A stretch of 64,000 nucleotides of DNA, from positions 4,427,665 to 4,491,664 of the forward strand of contig NZ_CP021850.1 of NCBI RefSeq assembly GCF_002896855.1, read 5' to 3'. Each line of letters opens with the position of its first letter. Within the stretch, counting starts at the first letter, position 1. Of this stretch, positions 52,626 to 62,250 are shown piece after piece. The notes below the pieces were generated by a model, which was given only the letters and a program-made list of their open reading frames with translations, had not been told where the DNA came from and made no database searches. Origin of the DNA: Clostridium thermosuccinogenes (GTDB lineage Bacteria; Bacillota; Clostridia; Acetivibrionales; DSM-5807). The position numbers were made by a program, and so were the translations under genes.

Positions 52626-53288
52626 ATGCTATACATAGCCGAAAATCTTAAGTCGTATAGAAAAAGTATGGGGCTTACACAGGAGGAAGTTGCGGAAATG
52701 CTTTGCGTATCGCCGCAGAGCGTCAGCAAATGGGAGCGTGGGGATACCTATCCCGATATTACACTTCTGCCTGCACTTGCCAACCTTTTCAAAACAAGCA
52801 TTGATGCTCTGGTCGGAATGGACAAAATCAATGATACAGAAGCGAGAAATGCTATTTTTAAAACTGCACATGATTATTTGAAATCAGGTGACCACCTTAA
52901 AGCAGCTGAGGTTCTTGAAGAAGCACTAAAGACATTTCCCAATGATGAGAGCCTGATGTCGGAGCTCGCATTAGCGTTATCCTTTGACACAAATCCGGAT
53001 AGACTTAAGCGGTCTGTAATGTTATGTGAACGGGTACTGGCCGGAAATCCTTCAGAGAAAGTACGGCATACTACTCGTGCGGCACTTTGTTTCATATATT
53101 TAAAAATCGGTCATAAGGACAAAGCTATAGTTACAGCACAGAATCTTCCACATCTTCGTGAAAGCCGTGAGGCCATTGTTGAACAGTTAGAAAAAGAATT
53201 AACACAGCCAGAGATAAATGCTTATCTAAAATTCATTGCTCTGGGTGAAGAAGCTGAACAGGACATCATATGTATTGATTTAGAGTAA
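52626..53288 (+). CDS. XRE-family regulator with TPR-like C-terminus
   Basis: A 220-residue protein. The N-terminal XRE helix-turn-helix is MGLTQEEVAEMLCVSPQSVSKWERG in part (GLTQEEVAEMLCVSPQSVSK), followed by helical repeats resembling tetratricopeptides (GDHLKAAEVLEEALKTFP, IYLKIGHKDKAIVTAQNL). Such regulators respond to a small peptide or partner. GGGAGAG lies six bases before the ATG at 52626. It is transcribed in the same direction as the peptide-transporter operon, ~1.5 kb downstream, which could be its target, but that is only a guess. Confidence 0.85.
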   Translation: MLYIAENLKSYRKSMGLTQEEVAEMLCVSPQSVSKWERGDTYPDITLLPALANLFKTSIDALVGMDKINDTEARNAIFKTAHDYLKSGDHLKAAEVLEEALKTFPNDESLMSELALALSFDTNPDRLKRSVMLCERVLAGNPSEKVRHTTRAALCFIYLKIGHKDKAIVTAQNLPHLRESREAIVEQLEKELTQPEINAYLKFIALGEEAEQDIICIDLE

Positions 53289-54763
53289 ATATATTTTACG
53301 GAAGGATCAATTCATCACTAACTTTGCCAAATGCACAGTTCTTTTCATAACCAACTGCACCATGGGAAGTTGCCTTAGTGCACTTTCCATGGTTGCTAGT
53401 GAAATCAAAGCTATTGAAAGGCAGCAGTCTTTTTGCTCTTTTGTATTTCCCAGCGAAGGATTAAATAAATAATTCTCAAAACGCTAGAAATTATTGGCAT
53501 ATCAACAGTTAATCGCTATAAAAAAGCTATAAAATAATGGGAAATAATTCTACCTTTTCAGTTTCATCTTGCCCCGGTCAGGTAACATTAGCCATCCCGT
53601 TTGCATATATTGCAAGTTAAGAAACATTATGTTGCAATAGCACTACCTAAGACAAAATGAAATATCATGAAATAATCAGCAATTAGAAGAAAACGCGATG
53701 TTTTACCCATTTAGACCAGCAGAAACACTGCTAAATCGAATATTGTGTTAATATCAAGAATATGGTACAATAGGGCGAAATAATCAATATGCATGTATGA
53801 TTATTTCATGGACTCAAAATGTCATTTATGTGTATTATGCTGTTAATAAAGTAATCATACAAATTGAGCTGTGCAGTAAAATTACAGTAAAATGTAAATA
53901 TACATACATCTTAATTCAGCAATGACAGAAGGGACAATTACTTTATTAACTGCACAGATAATGCAATATCAGCTAATTAAAAGTTTTTAGTTGAGTTTAA
54001 ATTTTTGAAAACTCCTTGCGGAGAAAAACATAACAATAAGGCCACCCCAGTGAAGCAGACATAATATAGCTAGCCTGGAATAGCGATTTGATCTTTGAGA
54101 AGTTAACATCAAGTGCAAATGCTATTGAGCTGCTGTATGCTTTATAACAAGTATTTAAGCTTGCTCCTGGGGACCATTTAGCTCATAAGGCTTTCTACGC
54201 CTTAGAACTGCAACGATGCAGAAAACCGGTTTATTCATAACTACCATCAAAGCAACCTTTTTGGGTTTATTCCGGGACTTTTGATTGCAATACCCTATGG
54301 TTGCGGGGTTACATGCCTGCTTACTCCACCTGTTCGAATATTAGGAAGAGCAATTGTGAAAACGTCATGTAAAGAGCATTAACCCCCTATAGATGTCTTG
54401 TTATGTATACCGGAACCCCCCCGAACTGCATACCAGAGGGGTAATTTCGAATTATAAAGCCAACTAAATAATGCAGGCTTGCCAAAAAAGCAAATACTCT
54501 TTCTTGCAGGTAAGCGACAAGCCTATGTCCATCCCGGTAGGTGATATACACTTTTCCGGAGGATATAATACATGATTCTTAAGGTTTGGGCTGGAAAATA
54601 TCGGCTAAGTGACCAGGATATATAGTCGGATGATGTGCTTTGTGCTTGATGTTTTAGAAAAGTACGGTATTAGAAAAGCTATGTAGCTATGATTTTATTG
54701 GGCTGAACAGTAGCTTCAGTTACTGATTCAATACAATATTAAATTTACAAGGAGGAGATATCA
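53289..54763. other. Long gene-free region before the peptide transporter
   Basis: About 1.47 kb with no supportable gene. Frames are short and broken; one stretch near 54120-54290 (IELLYAL, then FKLAPGDHLAHKAFYALELQRCRK) looks weakly coding but has a stop. AT-rich DNA and small hairpins are present. It may hold regulatory DNA for the following operon or the decayed remains of genes lost beside the IS30 element. Confidence 0.4.
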
Positions 54764-56692
54764 ATGAAGAAAAGATTATTGTCCTTTCTTTTGGCGGCAC
54801 TTATGCTGGTTTCATTGGTAGCGTGCAATAAAAGCAATGATTCCGGCGTAGTGGAACAAGGGCAAGAAACTACTGGAAAACAATCTGCAGATACTGCAGA
54901 TAAGACGACAGAGAAACAGGGAGAAAAAAGCAGTGAGCCCCATGGCGAACTCATCATCGGAAACACAACGGAACTGTCCGGTGACTGGATTCCATATTTC
55001 CAGAACAATGCTGCAGAATATGACATCTACCAGTTGATTTCAGGCTATAGCACAGTTGATATGACCCGCGATATTCAGTACGTAGTAAATGAAACAGTGG
55101 TAGAAAAATACGATGTTAAAGAAAATGAGGATGGTTCTAAGACTTATACATGGACCATCAAGGATGGGCTTGCCTATGCCGACGGCACTCCCATAACAGC
55201 AAAAGACTATGTAACATCCGTATTGCTTTGGTCCTCACCGGTAATTGGAGAAATGGGAGCACAAAATTCATACGGCCTTTATTTTAAAGGTTTTACCGAG
55301 TTCTCAAGAGGCGAAAAGAAGGAGTTCACAGGTGTTAATTTAATTGACGAGAAAACATTTTCTGTAACCATAGATGCAGAAAATCTTCCTTATTTCTATG
55401 AATTGGCTCTTGCCGAAGTCAGTCCTACAAAGCTTTCCTTCTGGACAGACGATACAGTAGATATCAAAGACGACGGTAATGGCTGCTACTTTACCGATAA
55501 CTTTACGAAAGAAGCATATGAACAGAAAATCAATGCTGCAAGAAGAGCAATTCCTCGTCCTTCAAGCGGACCTTACTTCTTAAAGAGTTATGATGAAGCG
55601 TCAAAGACTGCTGTTTTAGAGGTTAATCCTAACTTTAAAGGAAACTGGGAAGGACAGAAGCCCAGCATTCAGACCATAATTTATAAGAAGGTAACTGCAG
55701 AAACTGCTATAGATGAACTTTCTACCGGTTCAGTAGACCTGTTGACCGGAATGGGCAGTGGGGATGAAATACAGGCAGGTCTTGATCTGGTTGAGTCCGG
55801 CGGTTTCGCATATTCAGCTTATCCCCGTGCCGGATATGGTAAATTGCAATTTGTTTGTGACTTCGGACCTACTCAGTTTGTTGAAGTCCGTCAGGCTATT
55901 GCTTATCTTTTGGACAGAAACGATTTTGCTAAATCTTATACAGGCGGCTTTGGTTCTGTAGTAAACGGACCATATGGAGAAGCATTCTGGTTCTATCAGG
56001 AGACAAAGGATGAACTGAATGAAAAGCTGAATTCATATTCATACAGCCTTGAAAAAGCCAAAGAAGTTCTGGAAAAAGGCGGATGGGTTTATGATAAAGA
56101 CGGCAACCCATATAAGGAAGGTATCCGTTACAAGAAGCTTGACGATGGAACACTGATGCCGCTTATCATTGAATGGGGCGCTTCAGAAAAGAACCCTGTA
56201 GCAGAATTGCTGGTTGTTAAGCTTATGGAAAATCCTGATGTGGCTGCAGCTGGTATGAAGATTAATCAAACAATTATGACTTTCCCAGAATTGTTAAACT
56301 ATCTGTATAGAGATACTTCACAGGGAGATAAATACGGAGTTCCTACATATAATATGTACAACCTGGCTTCAGGACTCTATCCTGAGTATGATTTGTCAAC
56401 ATCATACACTATTGATCCTGTAATGTATGAGCAGGGATATAACGATAACTTCATAAAAGACGAAGAGCTGGCAAGACTTTCCAAGGAAATGGTGCTGGTA
56501 GATCCTAATGATAAAGAAACCTTCAAAAAGAAATTTGTGGATTTCATCGTAAGGTGGAATGAATTGCTGCCTGATTTGCCGCTCTACTCCAACATTTACC
56601 ACGACTTCTACGCTGAAAAACTCAAAGGCTATGAGCCCAATGACCTCTTGCAGTTGGTTGATAACATTCTGTACGCTTATATAGAGGAATAA
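54764..56692 (+). CDS. Oligopeptide ABC transporter substrate-binding lipoprotein
   Basis: A 642-residue extracellular binding protein of the SBP_bac_5 (OppA/DppA) family. A lipoprotein signal ends in LVAC at Cys21, after which a Ser/Thr/Gln-rich linker leads to the two-lobe domain. Family marks are YDVKENEDGSKTYTWTIKDGL (in part: SKTYTWTIKDGL), YADGTPITAKDYV, PSSGPYFLKSYD and ARYIL-like AIAYLLDRNDFA. It captures peptides or similar compounds and hands them to the permeases. GGAGGAG precedes the ATG. It is the first gene of the operon, and a large hairpin separates it from the permease, which usually raises its expression relative to the rest. Confidence 0.93.
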   Translation: MKKRLLSFLLAALMLVSLVACNKSNDSGVVEQGQETTGKQSADTADKTTEKQGEKSSEPHGELIIGNTTELSGDWIPYFQNNAAEYDIYQLISGYSTVDMTRDIQYVVNETVVEKYDVKENEDGSKTYTWTIKDGLAYADGTPITAKDYVTSVLLWSSPVIGEMGAQNSYGLYFKGFTEFSRGEKKEFTGVNLIDEKTFSVTIDAENLPYFYELALAEVSPTKLSFWTDDTVDIKDDGNGCYFTDNFTKEAYEQKINAARRAIPRPSSGPYFLKSYDEASKTAVLEVNPNFKGNWEGQKPSIQTIIYKKVTAETAIDELSTGSVDLLTGMGSGDEIQAGLDLVESGGFAYSAYPRAGYGKLQFVCDFGPTQFVEVRQAIAYLLDRNDFAKSYTGGFGSVVNGPYGEAFWFYQETKDELNEKLNSYSYSLEKAKEVLEKGGWVYDKDGNPYKEGIRYKKLDDGTLMPLIIEWGASEKNPVAELLVVKLMENPDVAAAGMKINQTIMTFPELLNYLYRDTSQGDKYGVPTYNMYNLASGLYPEYDLSTSYTIDPVMYEQGYNDNFIKDEELARLSKEMVLVDPNDKETFKKKFVDFIVRWNELLPDLPLYSNIYHDFYAEKLKGYEPNDLLQLVDNILYAYIEE

Positions 56693-56735
56693 TCAGCGGT
56701 TAGTGATATAGTTTTTATGACTTGATACTATTGAT

Positions 56736-56782
56736 ATCTCAGAAGAAATAGGGTATATAAGATACCCTTTTTCTTCTGAGAT
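56736..56782 (+). terminator. Strong hairpin between binding protein and permease genes
   Basis: ATCTCAGAAGAAATAGGGTAT pairs with ATACCCTTTTTCTTCTGAGAT (one mismatch, 5-base loop). It could act as a partial terminator or RNA-stabilising element that gives more binding protein than permease, as in many ABC operons. The T-run lies within the stem. Confidence 0.65.
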
Positions 56783-56827
56783 TAGCTTATTTTATCCATT
56801 CATATAATTTTGTTCGGAGGGGGCACA

Positions 56828-57814
56828 ATGGGGAAATATATACTAAAGCGAATTGTCTATATGGTTTTTGTATTTTTCGTAATGTCTTTTGTTTTGTTTT
56901 TCCTGTATAATATGATTCCTGGAGACCCTGCAAGAGCCCAATTGGAACCGGTAAAGCAAAAACTTTCCGCAGAGGAATACCAGCAGAGATATGAACAGTT
57001 AAGAAAACAAATGGGATTGGATGATCCTCTAGCTGTTAGATACGTAAAATGGATTAGCGGGATAGTGAGAGGCGACCTGGGGAATTCTTCAGTATATAAG
57101 CTTCCGGTAATTGAGGTTGTTAAACAACCTCTTAAAAACACCATATTTATAAATGTATTTGCAATAGCGCTGGCACTGGGCATTACGATTCCTTTAGGAA
57201 TCTACTGTGCTGTGAAAAGAAATTCCATATTTGATAAAATTATACAAGTCTTAACCATCGTTGGATATAGTATCCCCGAGTTTATTATTTGTCTATTATT
57301 TATTTATTTGTTTGCCGTTATACTGGGATGGTTCCCTGTTAGTGGAATGAGCACAGCCAATTTTAAGGGAACTGAGTTTCAGGCTATTTTGGATAAACTG
57401 TGGCATCTGGCTTTGCCTTTAGGCGTTTTAACAGTGGGTTCCCTTGGGGGAATGACCAGATACGTTCGGGCAGCTATGACCGATGCACTTCATATGGATT
57501 ATATAAAGACAGCAAGAGCGAAAGGATTGAAGGAAAGAGTCGTCATATATTCCCATGCATGGCGAAATGCTCTCCTTCCGGTAATAACATTGATAATCGG
57601 ATGGTTTATGAGCGTTTTTTCCGGTTCCCTTGTAGTTGAGTCAATGTTTAACTGGCATGGCATGGGCAAATTCTACATGGATGCGTTGTCAAACCAGGAC
57701 TATAATGTGGCTCTGGCAATACAGATGTTTTATATTATTATTTCTCTGGTCGGCTACTTAATTACAGATTTGAGCTATGGACTAGTTGATCCAAGAGTTA
57801 GAGTAGATCGGTAA
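56828..57814 (+). CDS. Oligopeptide ABC transporter permease (OppB/DppB type)
   Basis: A 328-residue permease with about six helices. The N-terminus MGKYILKRIVYMVFVFF is typical; the cytoplasmic loop DYIKTARAKGLKERVVIYSHAWRNALLP is the EAA motif that contacts the ATPases (shown in part: TARAKGLKERVVIYSHAWRN). GGAGGGGG lies four to five bases before the ATG at 56828; a GTG-like start further up is rejected. It follows the binding-protein gene by 135 bases with the hairpin between. It pairs with the unusual second permease 16 bases downstream. Confidence 0.93.
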   Translation: MGKYILKRIVYMVFVFFVMSFVLFFLYNMIPGDPARAQLEPVKQKLSAEEYQQRYEQLRKQMGLDDPLAVRYVKWISGIVRGDLGNSSVYKLPVIEVVKQPLKNTIFINVFAIALALGITIPLGIYCAVKRNSIFDKIIQVLTIVGYSIPEFIICLLFIYLFAVILGWFPVSGMSTANFKGTEFQAILDKLWHLALPLGVLTVGSLGGMTRYVRAAMTDALHMDYIKTARAKGLKERVVIYSHAWRNALLPVITLIIGWFMSVFSGSLVVESMFNWHGMGKFYMDALSNQDYNVALAIQMFYIIISLVGYLITDLSYGLVDPRVRVDR

Positions 57815-57830
57815 TAGGAGGTAAGGAAAC

Positions 57831-59666
57831 ATGAACACAAATACAAACCAAAACATAGAAAGCAATAAATCGAGCTTCCTTCGCCTCTTATTCATTAAGC
57901 TTTTCGGAGGAAGAAAAATTCTTTCAGTTCTGGAAGAGGAGCAGCTGCAAAGTCCCTTCCGCACAGTAGTGAGGAATTTCAGGGACAATAAAGTTTCCAT
58001 GACCGCACTAATAGTATTTTTTATTATCTTTGCCATAGTATTAATCGCACCTATTTATTTACCTCTGGATTTATCCTACATAGATACGAGCCAGCAGAAT
58101 GTGGCTCCCGGATTGGATTTCTTAAAAGTTCCCAGAAGCTTGAATGGAAAGGTGCATGACATATCGGTTGGTCCTACTTTCTCGATTGCCACATCAACCG
58201 ATGGAAAGCTGTATATATGGGGAAAAACTAAGATCAGCAGAACAATTGATGTAAAATATGTGCCTGCCGGCATGGGAAAAATCGTAAAGGTTTCGGCAGG
58301 ATTTGACCATATACTTGCTTTGAATGATCAAGGCAAACTATTTGCCTGGGGAAGCGACCGGCAGAAGCAGAGTTCTATTCCTAAGGAAGTGACCCAGCTC
58401 AATAATATAGTTGATATTAAAGCAGGATATCAATGCTCCGCAGTTCTTACAGCGGATGGCCGCATATTTTTCTTTGGCAACTCTTTGAATAATGATTACA
58501 GTGCCGGCCATAAATATCAGGGTAAGCTGGCACAAATAGAATTAACTTCGGATGCAGTGATGGGATTAACCTTTGATGGCCAGGTAGTTTATCTGGGCAG
58601 CCAGAAAAACAGCTATTCAAATATACCTGAAAACATGGGTAAGGTAGTGGATATTGCTGCTACTGCTTCCACCATGGCAGCAGTAAATGATCAGGGTAAA
58701 GTGTTTGTATGGGGTAATGTTTCCAACAAATGGAATGAAGCTTCAGTTCCTGAGACGGACAGCAAAATAGTATCCATTCAGGGTGGAAGATATCATTACA
58801 CAGCACTTACTGAAGATGGAAAAGTAATTGCCTGGGGAGCAAATCAGTTCAACCAGTCTACCATCCCCGATGATTTGGAAAAATCAAAAGTATCCAAATT
58901 ATTTACCGGTTATTTCCAAAATTATGCCGTTTCCGAAGACGGAAATATCAAGCCTTGGGGATTGAAGGGATATCCTTTAGGATCGGATGACTTTGGCAGG
59001 GATATATTAACCAGGCTTGTAAATGGCGGTCGAATGTCCATGTCCGTAGGCGCTGTGGCTGTCATTATTTCAACAATAATCGGTGTTATTATTGGAAGCA
59101 TATCAGGATATTTTGGCGGAGTTGTGGATACCGTAATGCAGCGTGTTACGGAGATGGTAGTCTCTTTGCCTTTCCTACCTTTTATCATGATTCTTTCCGC
59201 CTTAATTGGAAATTCCATGACTTCAAATCAGAAAGTCTGGCTGGTTATGGTTATACTAGGGCTGCTTTCCTGGCCCAGTCTGGCGAGGCTGATTCGAGCC
59301 CAGGTGCTTTCTGTGAGGGAACAGGAATATGTCGTTGCGGCAAGAGCAGTGGGTGTGAAAAAAATGAATATTGTATTCAGGCATATACTGCCGAATATTA
59401 TATCGGTCATAATCGTATCGGCAACGTTGGATTTTGCCACCTGTATGTTGATTGAGGCTACACTTTCATTCTTAGGTTTCGGCATACCGGCTCCTCAGCC
59501 CACCTGGGGCAATATGCTGTATGGTTCTAATAATAGTATGGTTATACAAAATTATTGGTGGAGATGGGTGTTTGCTTCTATAATATTAGGTATATGCGTT
59601 ATCTGCATTAATCTGGTGGGCGACGGCTTAAGAGACGCAATCGACCCGAAATCTCAGGAACGATAG
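57831..59666 (+). CDS. OppC/DppC-type permease with inserted RCC1-like beta-propeller
   Basis: A 611-residue permease, about twice the usual ~300. TM1 is at ~57-76 (MTALIVFFIIFAIVLIAPIY). Residues ~108-379 contain seven RCC1-type repeats; each has an AG-HxxAL-like strand, DGK and WG, for example VSAGFDHILALNDQGKLFAWG (shortened: HILALNDQGKLFAWG), SAVLTADGRIFFFG and TALTEDGKVIAWGAN. Seven repeats would close a full propeller. The normal OppC sequence resumes at 381 with YPLGSDDFGRDILTRLVNGGR and the EAA loop EYVVAARAVGVKKMN. The loop after TM1 faces outward, so the propeller should sit outside the membrane, close to the binding protein. The reading frame is unbroken and a GGAGG site precedes the ATG. 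Operon: binding protein, OppB, OppC, OppD, OppF. Confidence 0.92.
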   Translation: MNTNTNQNIESNKSSFLRLLFIKLFGGRKILSVLEEEQLQSPFRTVVRNFRDNKVSMTALIVFFIIFAIVLIAPIYLPLDLSYIDTSQQNVAPGLDFLKVPRSLNGKVHDISVGPTFSIATSTDGKLYIWGKTKISRTIDVKYVPAGMGKIVKVSAGFDHILALNDQGKLFAWGSDRQKQSSIPKEVTQLNNIVDIKAGYQCSAVLTADGRIFFFGNSLNNDYSAGHKYQGKLAQIELTSDAVMGLTFDGQVVYLGSQKNSYSNIPENMGKVVDIAATASTMAAVNDQGKVFVWGNVSNKWNEASVPETDSKIVSIQGGRYHYTALTEDGKVIAWGANQFNQSTIPDDLEKSKVSKLFTGYFQNYAVSEDGNIKPWGLKGYPLGSDDFGRDILTRLVNGGRMSMSVGAVAVIISTIIGVIIGSISGYFGGVVDTVMQRVTEMVVSLPFLPFIMILSALIGNSMTSNQKVWLVMVILGLLSWPSLARLIRAQVLSVREQEYVVAARAVGVKKMNIVFRHILPNIISVIIVSATLDFATCMLIEATLSFLGFGIPAPQPTWGNMLYGSNNSMVIQNYWWRWVFASIILGICVICINLVGDGLRDAIDPKSQER

Positions 59667-59679
59667 GGGGGGATAATAG

Positions 59680-60672
59680 ATGGCACTGTTAGAAGTAAAG
59701 GATTTGCATACTTATTTTAAAACTAAACGAGGTACAATACGGGCCGTAAACGGTGTGTCTTATTCGGTTGAAGCCGGTAAAACCCTTGGAATCGTTGGTG
59801 AAAGCGGCAGTGGGAAAAGCGTTTCGGCCATGAGCATCATAAAGCTTTTAGATGGAAATGGATACATCGCCGGTGGAGAAATCTTCTTTAATGGAGAAAA
59901 TTTGGTAAAAATCCCCGTTAATGAGATGGCAAAAATTAGAGGAAACGAAATATCCGTTATCTTCCAAGAGCCTATGACATCCTTAAATCCTGTTTTTACA
60001 ATTGAAAAGCAGGTGTCCGAACCGTTTATTATCCACCAGGGGATGAAGAAAAAAGAAGCTGCCAAGAAAGTAGTGGAGATGCTTAACCTCGTACGGATAC
60101 CAAACCCGGAAACTGTGGCAAAGCAATATCCCCATCAGCTTTCAGGCGGAATGAGACAGAGGGTTATGATTGCAATGGCTTTAGCGTGCAGGCCAAAGCT
60201 CTTAATTGCCGATGAACCTACTACTGCTCTGGATGTTACTATTCAGGCGCAGATTCTGAAATTGATGAATGAGCTAAAAAAAGAGATTGGAACCTCTATT
60301 TTATTTATCACCCATGATTTAGGAGTCATTAATGAAATGGCGGATGATGTTGCCGTTATGTATTGCGGTGAAGTGGTGGAAAAAGCTCCTGTAAGAACAA
60401 TATTCGGCAAGGATACCCGTTATTCCCATCCGTATACGGACGGTTTGATGTTTTCCATACCAAGGCTTGATACTCCCACCGGCGTAAGGCTCGAAGCAAT
60501 ACCCGGTTCAGTACCCCATCCGTTGGATCTTCCCGAAGGTTGCAAGTTTGCACCGAGGTGTAAATATGCTACCGATAAGTGCAGGGAGTTTGCACCAAAA
60601 CTGGAGGAAGTCGAAAAAGGACATCAGGTTCGGTGTTTCTATCCTGAGAAAGGGGTGAGGTTCAATGGATAA
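59680..60672 (+). CDS. Oligopeptide ABC transporter ATP-binding protein (OppD/DppD type)
   Basis: A 330-residue ATPase with normal length. Walker A is VGESGSGKSVSAMS, the Q-loop QEPMTSLNPVF, the signature LSGGMRQRVMIAMA and Walker B LLIADEPTTALDVT. The C-terminal part has a CxxC-type Fe-S/zinc-like cluster site, with CKFAPRCKYATDKC characteristic of OppD/OppF. It forms the ATPase dimer with the following OppF-type protein, whose start overlaps its end by eight bases. GGGGGG precedes its ATG. It lies 13 bases after the unusual permease. Confidence 0.93.
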   Translation: MALLEVKDLHTYFKTKRGTIRAVNGVSYSVEAGKTLGIVGESGSGKSVSAMSIIKLLDGNGYIAGGEIFFNGENLVKIPVNEMAKIRGNEISVIFQEPMTSLNPVFTIEKQVSEPFIIHQGMKKKEAAKKVVEMLNLVRIPNPETVAKQYPHQLSGGMRQRVMIAMALACRPKLLIADEPTTALDVTIQAQILKLMNELKKEIGTSILFITHDLGVINEMADDVAVMYCGEVVEKAPVRTIFGKDTRYSHPYTDGLMFSIPRLDTPTGVRLEAIPGSVPHPLDLPEGCKFAPRCKYATDKCREFAPKLEEVEKGHQVRCFYPEKGVRFNG

Positions 60673-62227
60673 AAAAGACAGAAAGGTGCTGCTTAGCATT
60701 GAGCATTTAAAGCAATATTTCCCTATTAAAAAGTCCAATGTGTTTTCAAAGAAACAGCTCTATGTAAGAGCTAATGACGATATCTCCCTGGAAATATATG
60801 AGGGGGAGACCATAGGCTTAGTTGGAGAAAGCGGTTGCGGTAAATCAACCCTCGGCCGCACCATATTGCAGCTGTATGACCAAACCGATGGTCGTACAAT
60901 ATATTACGGACGGAGCATAGACGAACTGGCTCCAAAATATGTTTTGGACATCTTAAAAAACCTGGTTTCAGAACGGCGCAGATTGGCGGCATTGCAAAAA
61001 AAAGAGGAAGCAGCGAGAAAGTATTATGAATCCCTTCCAGAAGGCACTGACGAAAAATACATCGCCTTGGATAAGCTTCGAATTTCAGAGAAAGAAGCCA
61101 GAAACCTGTTCCTTGATATGGTTCAGCTGATTGGGGGATTCTTTGTAGCTGATGACTTGGCTTCCATATCAGAAATTTTAGTGCGGGAGTACAGGGAAAG
61201 CGTTGATGTTTGCAAGTTAAAAAATGAAATAAATAATGACAAGGTAGAGCTGGAAGGCTTAAAATCTGTTTTAAAGGAAAAAGGCAAAAGCGATGCCGAA
61301 ATTGAAAAGGCAGTAGAAAAAGCTAAAAATCGAATAGAGGAAAAAGAAAAGCAGCTTGTTAAAGAGGAAAAAGAGCTGGAGGATGTACGGGCAGAGATAG
61401 AGCGGCTAAGAGACAAATATCGCTCAAACCCGGATTTTGAAAAGTATGAGGCATACAGAAATGAAGGGATTAACCTGGCTCGGTTGACGGAAGAAGAAAT
61501 GAGAATACTTAGGAAAGACATGCAGCTGATCTTCCAGGACCCATATTCTTCTTTGAATCCCAGAATGACGGTAGGGCAAATTATCTCCGAAGGCTTGCTG
61601 GCACATAATATGTTCAGCAGAAGAGATGAAGGTATGCAGGAATATGTATTGGATACCATGGAAAAATGCGGATTGGCTCCCTATTTCATTCATCGCTATC
61701 CTCACCAGTTTTCAGGAGGACAGAGACAGCGTATAGGTATTGCCCGTTCCATAGCTTTAAAGCCCAAATTTATAGTATGCGATGAAGCTGTATCTGCGCT
61801 GGACGTATCGATACAATCCCAGATTATCAATCTGTTGTTGGATTTAAAGGAACAGGAAAATTTAACATACATGTTTATTTCCCACGACTTGAGCGTTATC
61901 AAGTATATCAGCGACAGAGTAGGGGTTATGTATCTGGGTAATATTGTGGAGCTGGCTGATACGGAAGAGCTTTATTCCAATCCGATGCATCCATATACTG
62001 AAGCTCTGCTTTCTGCGATTCCGACTACGGATATAGATTCCAAGAAAGAGACGGTCATTCTTGAAGGGGACATACCAAGCCCTATTAATCCTCCTTCAGG
62101 ATGTAAATTTCATACCCGATGCAGGTACTGCACCGATATATGCAAAAGGTCGGCACCTGAATTTGAAGAGGTTAGCCCAGGCCATTTTGTGGCTTGCCAC
62201 CATAAGTTGAATAATAGAAAAACTTGA
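60665..62227 (+). CDS. OppF/DppF-type ATPase with ~190-residue coiled-coil insertion
   Basis: A 520-residue ATPase, about 190 longer than the family norm. Walker A is GESGCGKST at 54-62. The expected short link to the Q-loop is replaced by residues ~86-275. This insertion is highly charged and helical: EIEKAVEKAKNRIEEKEKQL then VKEEKELEDVRAEIERLRDK is a coiled coil with heptad pattern, and a hydrophobic patch (NLFLDMVQLIGGFFVADDLA) lies before it. The family sequence resumes at LTEEEMRILRKDMQLIFQDPYSSLNPR (Q-loop at 291), followed by SGGQR (350) and FIVCDEAVSALD. The Cys-rich tail CKFHTRCRYCTDIC is normal. All ATPase motifs are intact. It overlaps OppD by eight bases. The insertion would project from the catalytic domain, perhaps to a partner. 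Confidence 0.92.
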   Translation: MDKKDRKVLLSIEHLKQYFPIKKSNVFSKKQLYVRANDDISLEIYEGETIGLVGESGCGKSTLGRTILQLYDQTDGRTIYYGRSIDELAPKYVLDILKNLVSERRRLAALQKKEEAARKYYESLPEGTDEKYIALDKLRISEKEARNLFLDMVQLIGGFFVADDLASISEILVREYRESVDVCKLKNEINNDKVELEGLKSVLKEKGKSDAEIEKAVEKAKNRIEEKEKQLVKEEKELEDVRAEIERLRDKYRSNPDFEKYEAYRNEGINLARLTEEEMRILRKDMQLIFQDPYSSLNPRMTVGQIISEGLLAHNMFSRRDEGMQEYVLDTMEKCGLAPYFIHRYPHQFSGGQRQRIGIARSIALKPKFIVCDEAVSALDVSIQSQIINLLLDLKEQENLTYMFISHDLSVIKYISDRVGVMYLGNIVELADTEELYSNPMHPYTEALLSAIPTTDIDSKKETVILEGDIPSPINPPSGCKFHTRCRYCTDICKRSAPEFEEVSPGHFVACHHKLNNRKT

Positions 62228-62250
62228 TTTAGAAAGGCTTTGATGCAGAT

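Noticed and set aside
57831-59666. Idea that the long permease is an assembly fusion of two genes
   Set aside because: The frame is continuous, the propeller is inserted at a loop rather than added at an end, and OppC sequence is complete on both sides.
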